From RGIG1934 sp045122895 (GTDB lineage Bacteria; Bacillota; Clostridia; Lachnospirales; Lachnospiraceae): a stretch of DNA of 33,411 nt. Position 1 is the first letter of the stretch. Each line of letters begins with the position of its first letter. The stretch spans positions 1-33,411 of the forward strand of contig JBGVIE010000075.1 of the NCBI GenBank assembly GCA_045122895.1, given 5' to 3'. Below, in pieces: positions 16,792 to 23,565 of the stretch. The position numbers and the translations under genes were made by a program. The notes beneath the pieces are model-generated. The model worked only from the letters and a program-made list of their open reading frames with translations, was not told the origin of the DNA and ran no database searches.

Positions 16792-17084
16792 TGGAGAGAA
16801 TAATTGGAAGCAGAAGACCTTATAGAAAAGCAGGCTTTGTAATTGATGTAATTAATTTCTTTTTGTCAATTGCGATAGTGATACTAGGCGTGGTTGACAT
16901 ATTAGATCCTGATGGAAATGCAGCGGTTTTTCCAATACTATGTTTTCTTGGAACGGCATTAAATGGCCTTATGGCGTACAAATATTATATTAGAAAGAAT
17001 TATCAAAGAGCAATTGCTCTTACAATAGCTGCAGTATTTTTAGCTGCAGTAGGTATATTTGGAGTAGTATCTGTTATTTTGTAA
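16791..17084 (+). CDS. Small membrane protein, unknown function
   Basis: A 97-aa protein I do not recognise with confidence. It has a short basic N-terminus (IGSRRPYRKAG). Three hydrophobic segments follow, at about residues 16-37 (FVIDVINFFLSIAIVILGVV), 45-62 (AVFPILCFLGTALNGLM) and 73-97 (RAIALTIAAVFLAAVGIFGVV), ending almost at the last helix. A conserved-looking YKYYIRKNYQRA loop separates the last two. Its ATG overlaps the argF stop (TAATG), so translation is probably coupled to argF. Whether it has anything to do with arginine metabolism is unknown. Confidence 0.75.
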   Translation: MERIIGSRRPYRKAGFVIDVINFFLSIAIVILGVVDILDPDGNAAVFPILCFLGTALNGLMAYKYYIRKNYQRAIALTIAAVFLAAVGIFGVVSVIL

Positions 17085-17098
17085 TATAAGGAGAGATT

Positions 17099-17431
17099 AT
17101 GTATTCTGATAAAATAGTATTATGTGGTTCAAATGCGTATGAGCAGAAGTATTACTTAAATCCTGATTTTGAGAAATTGCCGGAAAGCATCAAGGAGGAA
17201 CTTAGAATAATGTGTGTTCTTTTTACAAATGATGTGGGTGGTATTCTTACTCTTGAATATCAGGAGGATGGTTCACTTATGTTTAACGTTATGTGTGATG
17301 AAGGTGATTTACTGTTTGACGAAATCGGATGTGAGCTTAAGATGAAGCAGATTCAGCAGACAAGACAGGATTTGTTGTCATCACTTGAGATGTATTTTAA
17401 AGTATTTTTTTTAGGAGAAGATGTATGTTAA
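17099..17431 (+). CDS. DUF6145-like cytosolic protein, unknown function
   Basis: A 110-aa acidic soluble protein with no signal peptide or membrane helix. I associate it with DUF6145, a family seen mainly in Lachnospiraceae. Visible segments are LCGSNAYEQKYYLNPDFEKLPE near the N-terminus, a two-strand region (GGILTLEYQEDGSLMFNV), and a C-terminal helix ending in SSLEMYFKVFFLGE. Aromatic residues and Cys occur but no catalytic motif is evident. An AAGGAGAG ribosome binding site lies 5 bases before the ATG. The last codons overlap the start of coaX, so it is translationally coupled to that gene. Confidence 0.75.
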   Translation: MYSDKIVLCGSNAYEQKYYLNPDFEKLPESIKEELRIMCVLFTNDVGGILTLEYQEDGSLMFNVMCDEGDLLFDEIGCELKMKQIQQTRQDLLSSLEMYFKVFFLGEDVC

Positions 17432-18201
17432 TGACAGTAGATGTTGGTAACACCAATATTACATTTGGAGTTATTGAGGGAGAAAATATCATAGCTACTT
17501 TTAGAATGACAACAAAGATACAGAGAACATCGGATGAATTTGGTATTGCCATAAGAGAATTGTTGTCTACGAGAAATATTGATTATAAGAAGATACAGGA
17601 TGTAATTATTTCATCAGTTGTTCCGGATATAATGCATTCGTTTGTGAATTCTTTTATAAAATATTTTGATAAGAAGCCTATTGTGGTTGGTCCGGGCGTT
17701 AAGACCGGAATTAAGCTTCCGGTACCTAATCCTGCAGAAATAGGTGCGGACAGAGTTGTAGATGCTGTTGGTGCTTACTATCAGTATGGCGGTCCTGTGA
17801 TTGTAATCGATTTTGGTACAGCGACAACATACGATTATATTTCGTCCTCTGCGGAATTCCTGGCAGGTATTACATCGCCAGGTATCAAGATATGTGCGAA
17901 GGCATTGTGGCAGGATACAGCAAAGCTTCCTGAAATCGAAATAAAGAAGCCTGACTCGATTATGGCAAAGGAGACGATATCAAGTATGCAGGCGGGGCTT
18001 GTATATGGCTATATCGGACAGACAGAATATATAGTAAATAAGATAAAGGAAGAATGTGGCGAGAGCAATGTTAAGGTAGTTGCAACAGGAGGCCTTGGAA
18101 AACTTATCGCAGATGAGACAGATTGCATAGATGTATATGACAAAGATCTTACACTTTCAGGACTTAGACTTATCTATGAGAAGACAAAGAGAGTCAAATA
18201 G
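17425..18201 (+). CDS. coaX: Type III pantothenate kinase
   Basis: Phosphorylates pantothenate in the first step of coenzyme A synthesis; this class is not feedback-inhibited by CoA and needs a monovalent cation. The 258-aa protein has the ASKHA-fold motifs of the family: DVGNTNITFGV at the N-terminus, GADRVVDAVGAYY in the middle, VIDFGTATTYD, and GGLGKLIADE near the end. ATG 17425 and ATG 17431 are both in frame and nearly equivalent; AGGAGA precedes them. It overlaps the DUF6145-like gene, and its stop overlaps the dusB upstream region, so these genes are probably one transcript. Confidence 0.95.
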   Translation: MLMTVDVGNTNITFGVIEGENIIATFRMTTKIQRTSDEFGIAIRELLSTRNIDYKKIQDVIISSVVPDIMHSFVNSFIKYFDKKPIVVGPGVKTGIKLPVPNPAEIGADRVVDAVGAYYQYGGPVIVIDFGTATTYDYISSSAEFLAGITSPGIKICAKALWQDTAKLPEIEIKKPDSIMAKETISSMQAGLVYGYIGQTEYIVNKIKEECGESNVKVVATGGLGKLIADETDCIDVYDKDLTLSGLRLIYEKTKRVK

Positions 18202-18212
18202 TGGAGAAAAAT

Positions 18213-19163
18213 ATGAAAATAGGTAATGTAGATATAAAAGGAAATGTGGCTCTTGGTCCTATGGCAGGTGTTACAGACCTGCCGTTCAGGCTGCTTTGTA
18301 AGGAGCAGGGATGTGACCTTATGTACACAGAGATGGTGAGCGCTAAGGCGATTCTATACAATAATAAAAACACATATGAGCTTCTTAGAACTACGGATTC
18401 AGAGCGACCTGTTGCTGTTCAGCTCTTTGGAAGCGATCCTGATATCATGACTGAGATTGCGCTAAGATTGGAAGAACAGCCTTTTGATATCATTGATATC
18501 AATATGGGATGCCCCGTTCCCAAAATCGTGAACAATCATGAGGGAAGTGCGCTGATGCTTGAACCTAAGCTGGTAGAAAAGATTCTTACAAAGATGGCAG
18601 GTGCACTTAAAAAGCCTCTTACAATCAAGATAAGGAAAGGTTTTGATGATGACAGAATTAATGCTGTGGAGATAGCAAGGATTGCGCAGGCTTGCGGTGT
18701 ATCTGCCATAGCTGTTCATGGGAGGACAAGGGCACAGTATTATGCAGGGTGTGCTGACTGGGACATTATAAGACAGGTAAAAGAAGCTGTGTCAATTCCA
18801 GTTATAGGCAATGGAGATATAGTTGATGGAACAACAGCTAAAAAGATGATGGATGAGACAGGCTGTGATGGTATTATGATAGGAAGAGCTGCAAGAGGAA
18901 ATCCTTTTATTTTTAACCAGGTAAAGAAGTATCTGGAGGATGGTACTGTTATGGAAAAACCTGGTATGCCACAGATAAGAGATATGATTCTAAGACACTG
19001 CAGGGTGCTTATCGAAGAGAAGGGCGACTACACAGGAATCAGGGAGATGCGAAAGCATGTGGCATGGTACACAGCAGGATATCCACATTCTGCAGAAATC
19101 AGAAGAAAAGTAAATATGATAGAAAGTTATGAAGCTCTGGAGCAATTGATGAATATACATTGA
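18213..19163 (+). CDS. dusB: tRNA-dihydrouridine synthase (DusB type)
   Basis: FMN- and NADPH-dependent reductase that makes dihydrouridine in the tRNA D-loop. The 316-aa protein shows the TIM-barrel Dus motifs: GPMAGVTDLPFR, TEMVSAKAI, NMGCPVPKIV with the catalytic Cys, VHGRTRAQYY, and the FMN phosphate site IMIGRAARGNPFIF. I chose ATG 18213 because GGAG lies 6 bases before it; a GTG at 18201 overlapping the coaX stop is in frame but has no suitable site. Its stop codon lies inside the -35 element of the greA promoter. Confidence 0.94.
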   Translation: MKIGNVDIKGNVALGPMAGVTDLPFRLLCKEQGCDLMYTEMVSAKAILYNNKNTYELLRTTDSERPVAVQLFGSDPDIMTEIALRLEEQPFDIIDINMGCPVPKIVNNHEGSALMLEPKLVEKILTKMAGALKKPLTIKIRKGFDDDRINAVEIARIAQACGVSAIAVHGRTRAQYYAGCADWDIIRQVKEAVSIPVIGNGDIVDGTTAKKMMDETGCDGIMIGRAARGNPFIFNQVKKYLEDGTVMEKPGMPQIRDMILRHCRVLIEEKGDYTGIREMRKHVAWYTAGYPHSAEIRRKVNMIESYEALEQLMNIH

Positions 19164-19188
19164 CATTAGGGGCTTAATAATATATAAT
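19160..19188 (+). promoter_or_regulatory. Near-consensus promoter for greA-lysS
   Basis: A perfect TTGACA (19160-19165), a 17-base spacer and a perfect TATAAT (19183-19188). The -35 overlaps the dusB stop codon, and no terminator separates dusB from greA, so readthrough may add to expression. Confidence 0.85.
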
Positions 19189-19246
19189 TTTTGTTTAGCA
19201 AAATCAGATTAAATTCAGCGAATACGCTGATGAAATGGAGGAAGTT

Positions 19247-19729
19247 ATGTCAGAAAAGAAGAATATTCTCACATATGAGGGACTTAAGAAATTAGAAGAT
19301 GAGATTCAGGATTTAAAGGTTAACAAAAGAAGAGAAGTAGCTCAGAAGATTAAGGAAGCCAGAGAACAGGGTGACTTATCAGAAAATGCAGAATATGATG
19401 CAGCAAAGGATGAGCAGAGAGATATCGAAGCTCGTATCGAAGAAATTGAGAAAATTCTTAAAAATGCTGAAGTAGTAACTGACGAAGAGATAGATTTAGA
19501 TAAGATTAACGTAGGATGTATCGTAAAAGTTCTAGATATGGAATATGAAGATGAAATTGATTTCAAAATTGTTGGATCAACAGAAGCTAACAGCCTTGAA
19601 AATAAGATATCTAACGAATCACCAGTAGGTAGAGAGTTAATTGGTAAGAAGAAGAATGATATTATCAATGTAGAGACTCCAAATGGTGTAGCAAGTTACA
19701 AAGTATTAGACATTAAGAGAGGAAACTAA
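19247..19729 (+). CDS. greA: Transcription elongation factor GreA
   Basis: Rescues backtracked RNA polymerase by inserting a coiled coil into the secondary channel and stimulating transcript cleavage. The 160-aa length is standard. The N-terminal coiled coil (LTYEGLKKLEDEIQDL to EEIEKILKNAEV) carries the acidic tip in REQGDLSENAEYDAAK, and the C-terminal FKBP-like domain (LDMEYEDEIDFKIVGS to SPVGRELIGKK) is complete. I chose ATG 19247, with GGAGG just upstream; ATG 19235 overlaps that site. It lies 20 bases before lysS, the usual Firmicute greA-lysS pairing. Confidence 0.96.
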   Translation: MSEKKNILTYEGLKKLEDEIQDLKVNKRREVAQKIKEAREQGDLSENAEYDAAKDEQRDIEARIEEIEKILKNAEVVTDEEIDLDKINVGCIVKVLDMEYEDEIDFKIVGSTEANSLENKISNESPVGRELIGKKKNDIINVETPNGVASYKVLDIKRGN

Positions 19730-19749
19730 TTCGGAAGGAGAGAAGAACG

Positions 19750-21366
19750 TTGGCTAACTCACAGAACAACCAGCAGAACGAACCACAGCAGGATATTAAC
19801 CAGCTTTTGAAGGTAAGAAGAGAGAAATTACAGACTTTACAGGAAAATGGAAAAGATCCATTTGTAATTACAAAATATGACCAGACTCATCATACAACAG
19901 AGGCTAAGGCACTCTACGAGGAGCATGAAGCTAAATTACTTGCAGGAAGAGCAGAAGTAAACGTTGAAGGATTGGATGAGCAGCAGAAGAGAGACGCTGT
20001 TAACCAGGACTACAATGAGAGAAGAGAGATTATGGACGCAAGTCCTATTAATGTATCTATTGCAGGACGTATGATGTTTAAGCGTGTAATGGGTAAAGCA
20101 TCTTTCTGTAACATTCAGGATCTTAAGGGAAATATTCAGGCATATGTTGCAAGGGATTCAGTTGGCGAAGATGTATATGCAGATTTCAAGAAATCAGATA
20201 TTGGTGATATCTATGGTATAAAGGGTTATTTGTTCCGAACAAAGACAGGTGAAATCTCTATACATGCAGAAGAATTAACACTTCTTAGCAAGAGCTTACA
20301 GATCCTTCCGGAGAAATATCACGGATTAACAGATACAGATACAAGATATCGTCAGAGATATGTCGACCTTATTATGAATCAGGATGCTAAGGAAACATTC
20401 ATTAAGCGTTCAAAGATTATCAAAGAGATTCGTAACTTCTTAGATGATAGAGGATTTATGGAAGTTGAGACGCCAATGCTTGTATCAAATGCAGGCGGTG
20501 CAGCAGCAAGACCATTCGAAACACATTACAACGCATTAGATGAAGATGTTAAGCTTCGTATTTCTCTTGAGTTATACCTTAAGAGACTTATCGTGGGTGG
20601 TCTTGAAAAAGTATATGAAATCGGAAGAGTGTTCCGTAACGAAGGTGTGGATACAAGACACAATCCGGAATTTACTCTTATGGAATTATATCAGGCATAT
20701 ACAGATTACTATGGAATGATGGAACTTACAGAGAGTATGTTCCGTTATCTTGCAGAAAAGGTATGTGGCACTACAAAGATTACCTACAACGGAATTGAAA
20801 TCGACTTTGGTAAGCCATTTGAGAGACTTACAATGAACGATGCAATCAAGAAATACGCAGGTATTGATTTTGATACAGTGGAAACAGATGAAGAGGCTAA
20901 GGCAATCGCTAAGGAACATCACGTGGAATATGAGGAGCGTCACACAAAGGGTGACATCGTTAATTTATTCTTTGAAGAGTTCTGCGAAAAGAATTTAATT
21001 CAGCCTACGTTTATTATGGATCATCCTATTGCGATCTCTCCACTTACAAAGAAGAAAGCGGATGAACCTGAAAAGGTTGAGAGATTCGAGTTATTCATCA
21101 ATACTTGGGAAATGTGTAATGCATATTCTGAGCTTAATGATCCAATCGATCAGAGAGAAAGATTTAAGCTTCAGGATGCGGCAGCAGATGCCGGCGATGA
21201 GGAAGCTAACCACACAGATGAAGATTTCCTGAATGCGTTAGAGATTGGTATGCCTCCAACGGGTGGTATTGGTTACGGAATTGACAGACTAGTAATGTTG
21301 CTGACAGATTCTCCGGCGATTAGGGATGTATTGTTATTCCCGACGATGAAGTCATTAGACAAGTAA
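19750..21366 (+). CDS. lysS: Lysyl-tRNA synthetase, class II (TTG start)
   Basis: Charges tRNA-Lys. The 538-aa protein has an anticodon-binding OB domain (INVSIAGRMMFKRVMGKASFC), then the class II catalytic core with motif 2 FRNEGVDTRHNPEFT and motif 3 GIGYGIDRLVML. It ends at LLFPTMKSLDK, where the catalytic fold is complete. The start is TTG at 19750 with GGAAGGAG about 9 bases upstream; no ATG precedes the conserved N-terminal helix. The Gln/Asn-rich first 15 residues are atypical. Mobile DNA begins immediately after the stop, so the 3' end probably serves as an integration site and the last codons may come from the element. Whether an uninterrupted form would be longer cannot be told here. 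Confidence 0.96.
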   Translation: MANSQNNQQNEPQQDINQLLKVRREKLQTLQENGKDPFVITKYDQTHHTTEAKALYEEHEAKLLAGRAEVNVEGLDEQQKRDAVNQDYNERREIMDASPINVSIAGRMMFKRVMGKASFCNIQDLKGNIQAYVARDSVGEDVYADFKKSDIGDIYGIKGYLFRTKTGEISIHAEELTLLSKSLQILPEKYHGLTDTDTRYRQRYVDLIMNQDAKETFIKRSKIIKEIRNFLDDRGFMEVETPMLVSNAGGAAARPFETHYNALDEDVKLRISLELYLKRLIVGGLEKVYEIGRVFRNEGVDTRHNPEFTLMELYQAYTDYYGMMELTESMFRYLAEKVCGTTKITYNGIEIDFGKPFERLTMNDAIKKYAGIDFDTVETDEEAKAIAKEHHVEYEERHTKGDIVNLFFEEFCEKNLIQPTFIMDHPIAISPLTKKKADEPEKVERFELFINTWEMCNAYSELNDPIDQRERFKLQDAAADAGDEEANHTDEDFLNALEIGMPPTGGIGYGIDRLVMLLTDSPAIRDVLLFPTMKSLDK

Positions 21367-21406
21367 AAACCGCGTAAAATCAAGGGTTTCAGGGTGTTCG
21401 GTAGGT

Positions 21407-21430
21407 GCTTACTACAACGCTTACTACAAC
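21407..21430 (+). repeat. Two tandem copies of a 12-bp repeat next to lysS
   Basis: GCTTACTACAAC occurs twice back to back (21407-21418, 21419-21430), 40 bases after the lysS stop. Tandem short repeats near an element end resemble arm-type binding sites for a tyrosine recombinase, but no recombinase is in the window to support this. Confidence 0.55.
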
Positions 21431-21513
21431 AAATTCGTAAGTTAATATGAAGAATTATAAGCTTAACTGACGGATTGCTTTGAACAACTACAGATAGAAA
21501 AACATGTAAAATG

Positions 21514-21556
21514 AGGACTTTTCTTCAGAAATTAATCTGAGGAAAGGTCCTTTTTT
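21514..21556 (+). terminator. Strong Rho-independent terminator at the element's left end
   Basis: A 15-bp stem, AGGACTTTTCTTCAG (21514-21528) with CTGAGGAAAGGTCCT (21537-21551), has two G-U pairs and an 8-base loop, followed by six T residues. It would stop lysS transcription from entering the element's genes. Confidence 0.9.
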
Positions 21557-21560
21557 CGTG

Positions 21561-21588
21561 TTCGTATAAATAATTCGATATACGAATT
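21561..21588. repeat. Overlapping inverted repeats upstream of the par/rep genes
   Basis: TTCGTAT (21561-21567) and ATACGAA (21580-21586) are inverted copies. AATTCG (21572-21577) and CGAATT (21583-21588) form a second perfect inverted repeat with a 5-base centre. They sit between the terminator and the first gene, where an operator or partition site for the ParA/ParB system would be expected. No convincing promoter hexamers were found. Confidence 0.45.
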
Positions 21589-21641
21589 CTGCGATGTGGT
21601 TATATGAAAAGCTTACGAATCAAGAAAGGAGAAAAGACAAT

Positions 21642-21881
21642 ATGAATCACACAGCGTTAAGTGCAACTCATATGGTTGATATTTCACTTGAGGATCCTGG
21701 AGGTGGAGAGATGATCAAAGTGAGATTGCAGGGAACAAAAGAAGATTTAGAGTGGATTGAAAATCAGTTGGCTGAGTGTCCAAAGGTAAAGATTACAGAA
21801 TCCTCAGACACATACAGCAACAAAGGAACCAATAAGTATTTTAGAAAATATCTAGAGATTAATAAAAACGAAGAAAAGTAG
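21642..21881 (+). CDS. Small DUF3970-like protein, first gene of the par/rep module
   Basis: A 79-aa protein of unknown function. The middle (MIKVRLQGTKEDLEWIENQL) looks like the short beta-helix fold I loosely associate with DUF3970; the Lys-rich tail (KYFRKYLEINKNEEK) may bind nucleic acid. I chose ATG 21642 because AAAGGAG lies 10 bases upstream, although the frame is open to 21594. It is 18 bases before ParA and probably cotranscribed. Family assignment is tentative. Confidence 0.65.
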   Translation: MNHTALSATHMVDISLEDPGGGEMIKVRLQGTKEDLEWIENQLAECPKVKITESSDTYSNKGTNKYFRKYLEINKNEEK

Positions 21882-21899
21882 AAAAGGAGATTGAACCAT

Positions 21900-22682
21900 A
21901 TGAGTAAAGTAATTATTTGTGCAAATCAGAAAGGTGGAGTCGCAAAGACAACCACAACAGTAAATCTTGGCATAGGACTTGCCAGAGCAGGAAAGAAAGT
22001 ATTAGTTATCGACAATGATCCTCAGGGATCTCTTACAGAGGCGTTAGGATATCAGGAGCCTGATAGGTTAGAAACAACACTGGCCCAGATTATGGAATGG
22101 GTATTGAACGAAGAAGACTTTGATATTGAGGCAGGTATTCTTCATCATGAGGAGGGTATTGATTTAATGCCAGCAAATATCGAGTTATCTGGAGTAGAAA
22201 CTTCCTTAATTGGAATCATGAGCAGTGAGACAGTCTTAAAGGAGTACATTGAGATGTTTGGTAATCGCTATGATTACATCATCATTGATTGCTCACCAAA
22301 CTTAGGTCAGTTAACACTGAATGCTCTTGTTGCTGCAGATGAGATTATCGTTCCAGTACAGGCCGCATACCTTCCTATCAAAGGTTTGGAACAGCTCTTA
22401 AAGACTATCAGCAGAGTAAAGAGAAAGATGAATCCTAAGCTTCATATCATGGGGATTTTGCTTACGATGGTTGATTACAGAACCAATTATGCAAATGAGA
22501 TTACAGAAGTCTTATATCAGGTATATGGAAATGAAATTCATATCTTTGAGAATGTGATTCCGATGTCTGTTAGAGCAGCAGAAATACCTGCAGAGGGAAT
22601 CAGCATTTATAAGCATGATCCAAAGGGTAAGGTTGCAGAAGCTTATGAAGCATTAACAAAGGAGGTTATCAGCCATGAGTAA
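21900..22682 (+). CDS. parA: ParA-family partition ATPase
   Basis: A Walker-type ATPase of 260 aa that positions plasmid or chromosome DNA together with ParB. The deviant Walker A motif, NQKGGVAKTTTT, with its signature lysine, is at the N-terminus. VIDNDPQGSLTEAL (Walker A'), YIIIDCSPNLGQLTLNAL (Walker B) and VPVQAAYLPIKGLEQL follow, all typical of the Soj/ParA subgroup. There is no N-terminal DNA-binding extension, so it is a small type Ib-like ParA. I chose ATG 21900 (AAAGGAGA upstream); TTG 21891 is too close to that site. The stop overlaps parB by 8 bases. Its place beside a RepA_N gene marks it as element-borne, not the chromosomal Soj. Confidence 0.93.
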   Translation: MSKVIICANQKGGVAKTTTTVNLGIGLARAGKKVLVIDNDPQGSLTEALGYQEPDRLETTLAQIMEWVLNEEDFDIEAGILHHEEGIDLMPANIELSGVETSLIGIMSSETVLKEYIEMFGNRYDYIIIDCSPNLGQLTLNALVAADEIIVPVQAAYLPIKGLEQLLKTISRVKRKMNPKLHIMGILLTMVDYRTNYANEITEVLYQVYGNEIHIFENVIPMSVRAAEIPAEGISIYKHDPKGKVAEAYEALTKEVISHE

Positions 22683-23565
22683 GAGAAATCTTGGAGAGAG
22701 AATTAAGTTACAGTCATACGGAGATATGTTTGGCGAGGAAACAGAAAATGAAGTTGTTGTATCAGAACAGATAAAGGATGTGGCTCTTTCTGAGCTACAT
22801 ACCTTTAAGAATCATCCTTTTAAAGTAAGTGATGATGAAAAAATGGAAGAAATGGTGGAGAGTGTTAAGCAGTATGGAATCCTTGTTCCGGCTATTGCAA
22901 GAGAAAGAGCAGAAGGCGGATATGAATTAATCTCAGGTCATCGTAGACACCATGCCGCTACACTTGCAGGGCTTGAAACAATGCCAGTAATGATTAAGGA
23001 CTGCAGTGATGATGAAGCAACTGTGATTATGGTAGATGCCAATATTCAGCGAGAGGATATCTCTATTAGTGAGAAGGCTAAGGCTTATCGTATGAAATAT
23101 GATGCTATGAAGCATCAGGGAGCTAGTGGCGGTATTACACTTGATGAAATGAGTGAGAGTGCAGGAGAAAGCAGAAAAACGATTCAGAGACTTATTTGTA
23201 TCTCGAATCTGTCAGATGAATATCTGGAACTCATTGATAGTAAGAAGCTTGGTATCGCCCAGGGAATTGACCTTTCCTATATTACAGAGGATGAAAGAGA
23301 AATTGTTCTTAATGTAATGAAGGATATGGGCATCATGATCAATATGGAGCAGTCAGCTCGAATTAAGAATGCATCTAAGGAAGGTCTTTTTAATGAGCAG
23401 TGGCTTAGAGAGATTCTGAATTACAAGAAGCCTGCTGTTCGTAAGGTAGTCTTTAATCAGAGTCGTTTGGATTCATATTTTGAGCCTAACATGACCAATG
23501 AAGATATAGAAGGAATCATCGTAAAACTTCTTGATGAATGGAAAGCGAAAGGGGGTCGAGATTAG
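22675..23565 (+). CDS. parB: ParB-family partition protein
   Basis: A centromere-binding partner of ParA, 296 aa. The N-terminal ParB/Srx domain (residues about 40-130) shows HPFKVSDDEKMEEMVESVKQYG, the nucleotide-binding segment ELISGHRRHHAAT, and VDANIQREDISISEKAKAYRM. A central helix-turn-helix follows (DEMSESAGESRKTIQRLI). The C-terminal part, about 200-296, is helical and diverges from chromosomal Spo0J. The ATG lies inside the last codons of parA, so the two are coupled, and the TAG stop overlaps the GTG start of rep. The cognate parS is unknown; candidate inverted repeats lie at 21561-21588 and 24618-24642. Confidence 0.92.
   Translation: MSKRNLGERIKLQSYGDMFGEETENEVVVSEQIKDVALSELHTFKNHPFKVSDDEKMEEMVESVKQYGILVPAIARERAEGGYELISGHRRHHAATLAGLETMPVMIKDCSDDEATVIMVDANIQREDISISEKAKAYRMKYDAMKHQGASGGITLDEMSESAGESRKTIQRLICISNLSDEYLELIDSKKLGIAQGIDLSYITEDEREIVLNVMKDMGIMINMEQSARIKNASKEGLFNEQWLREILNYKKPAVRKVVFNQSRLDSYFEPNMTNEDIEGIIVKLLDEWKAKGGRD

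Noticed and set aside
19164..19246. T-box or other riboswitch upstream of greA-lysS
   Set aside because: The leader is only about 50 bases from the predicted transcription start, with a single 5-bp stem (CAGCG/CGCTG); too short for a T-box or lysine riboswitch.
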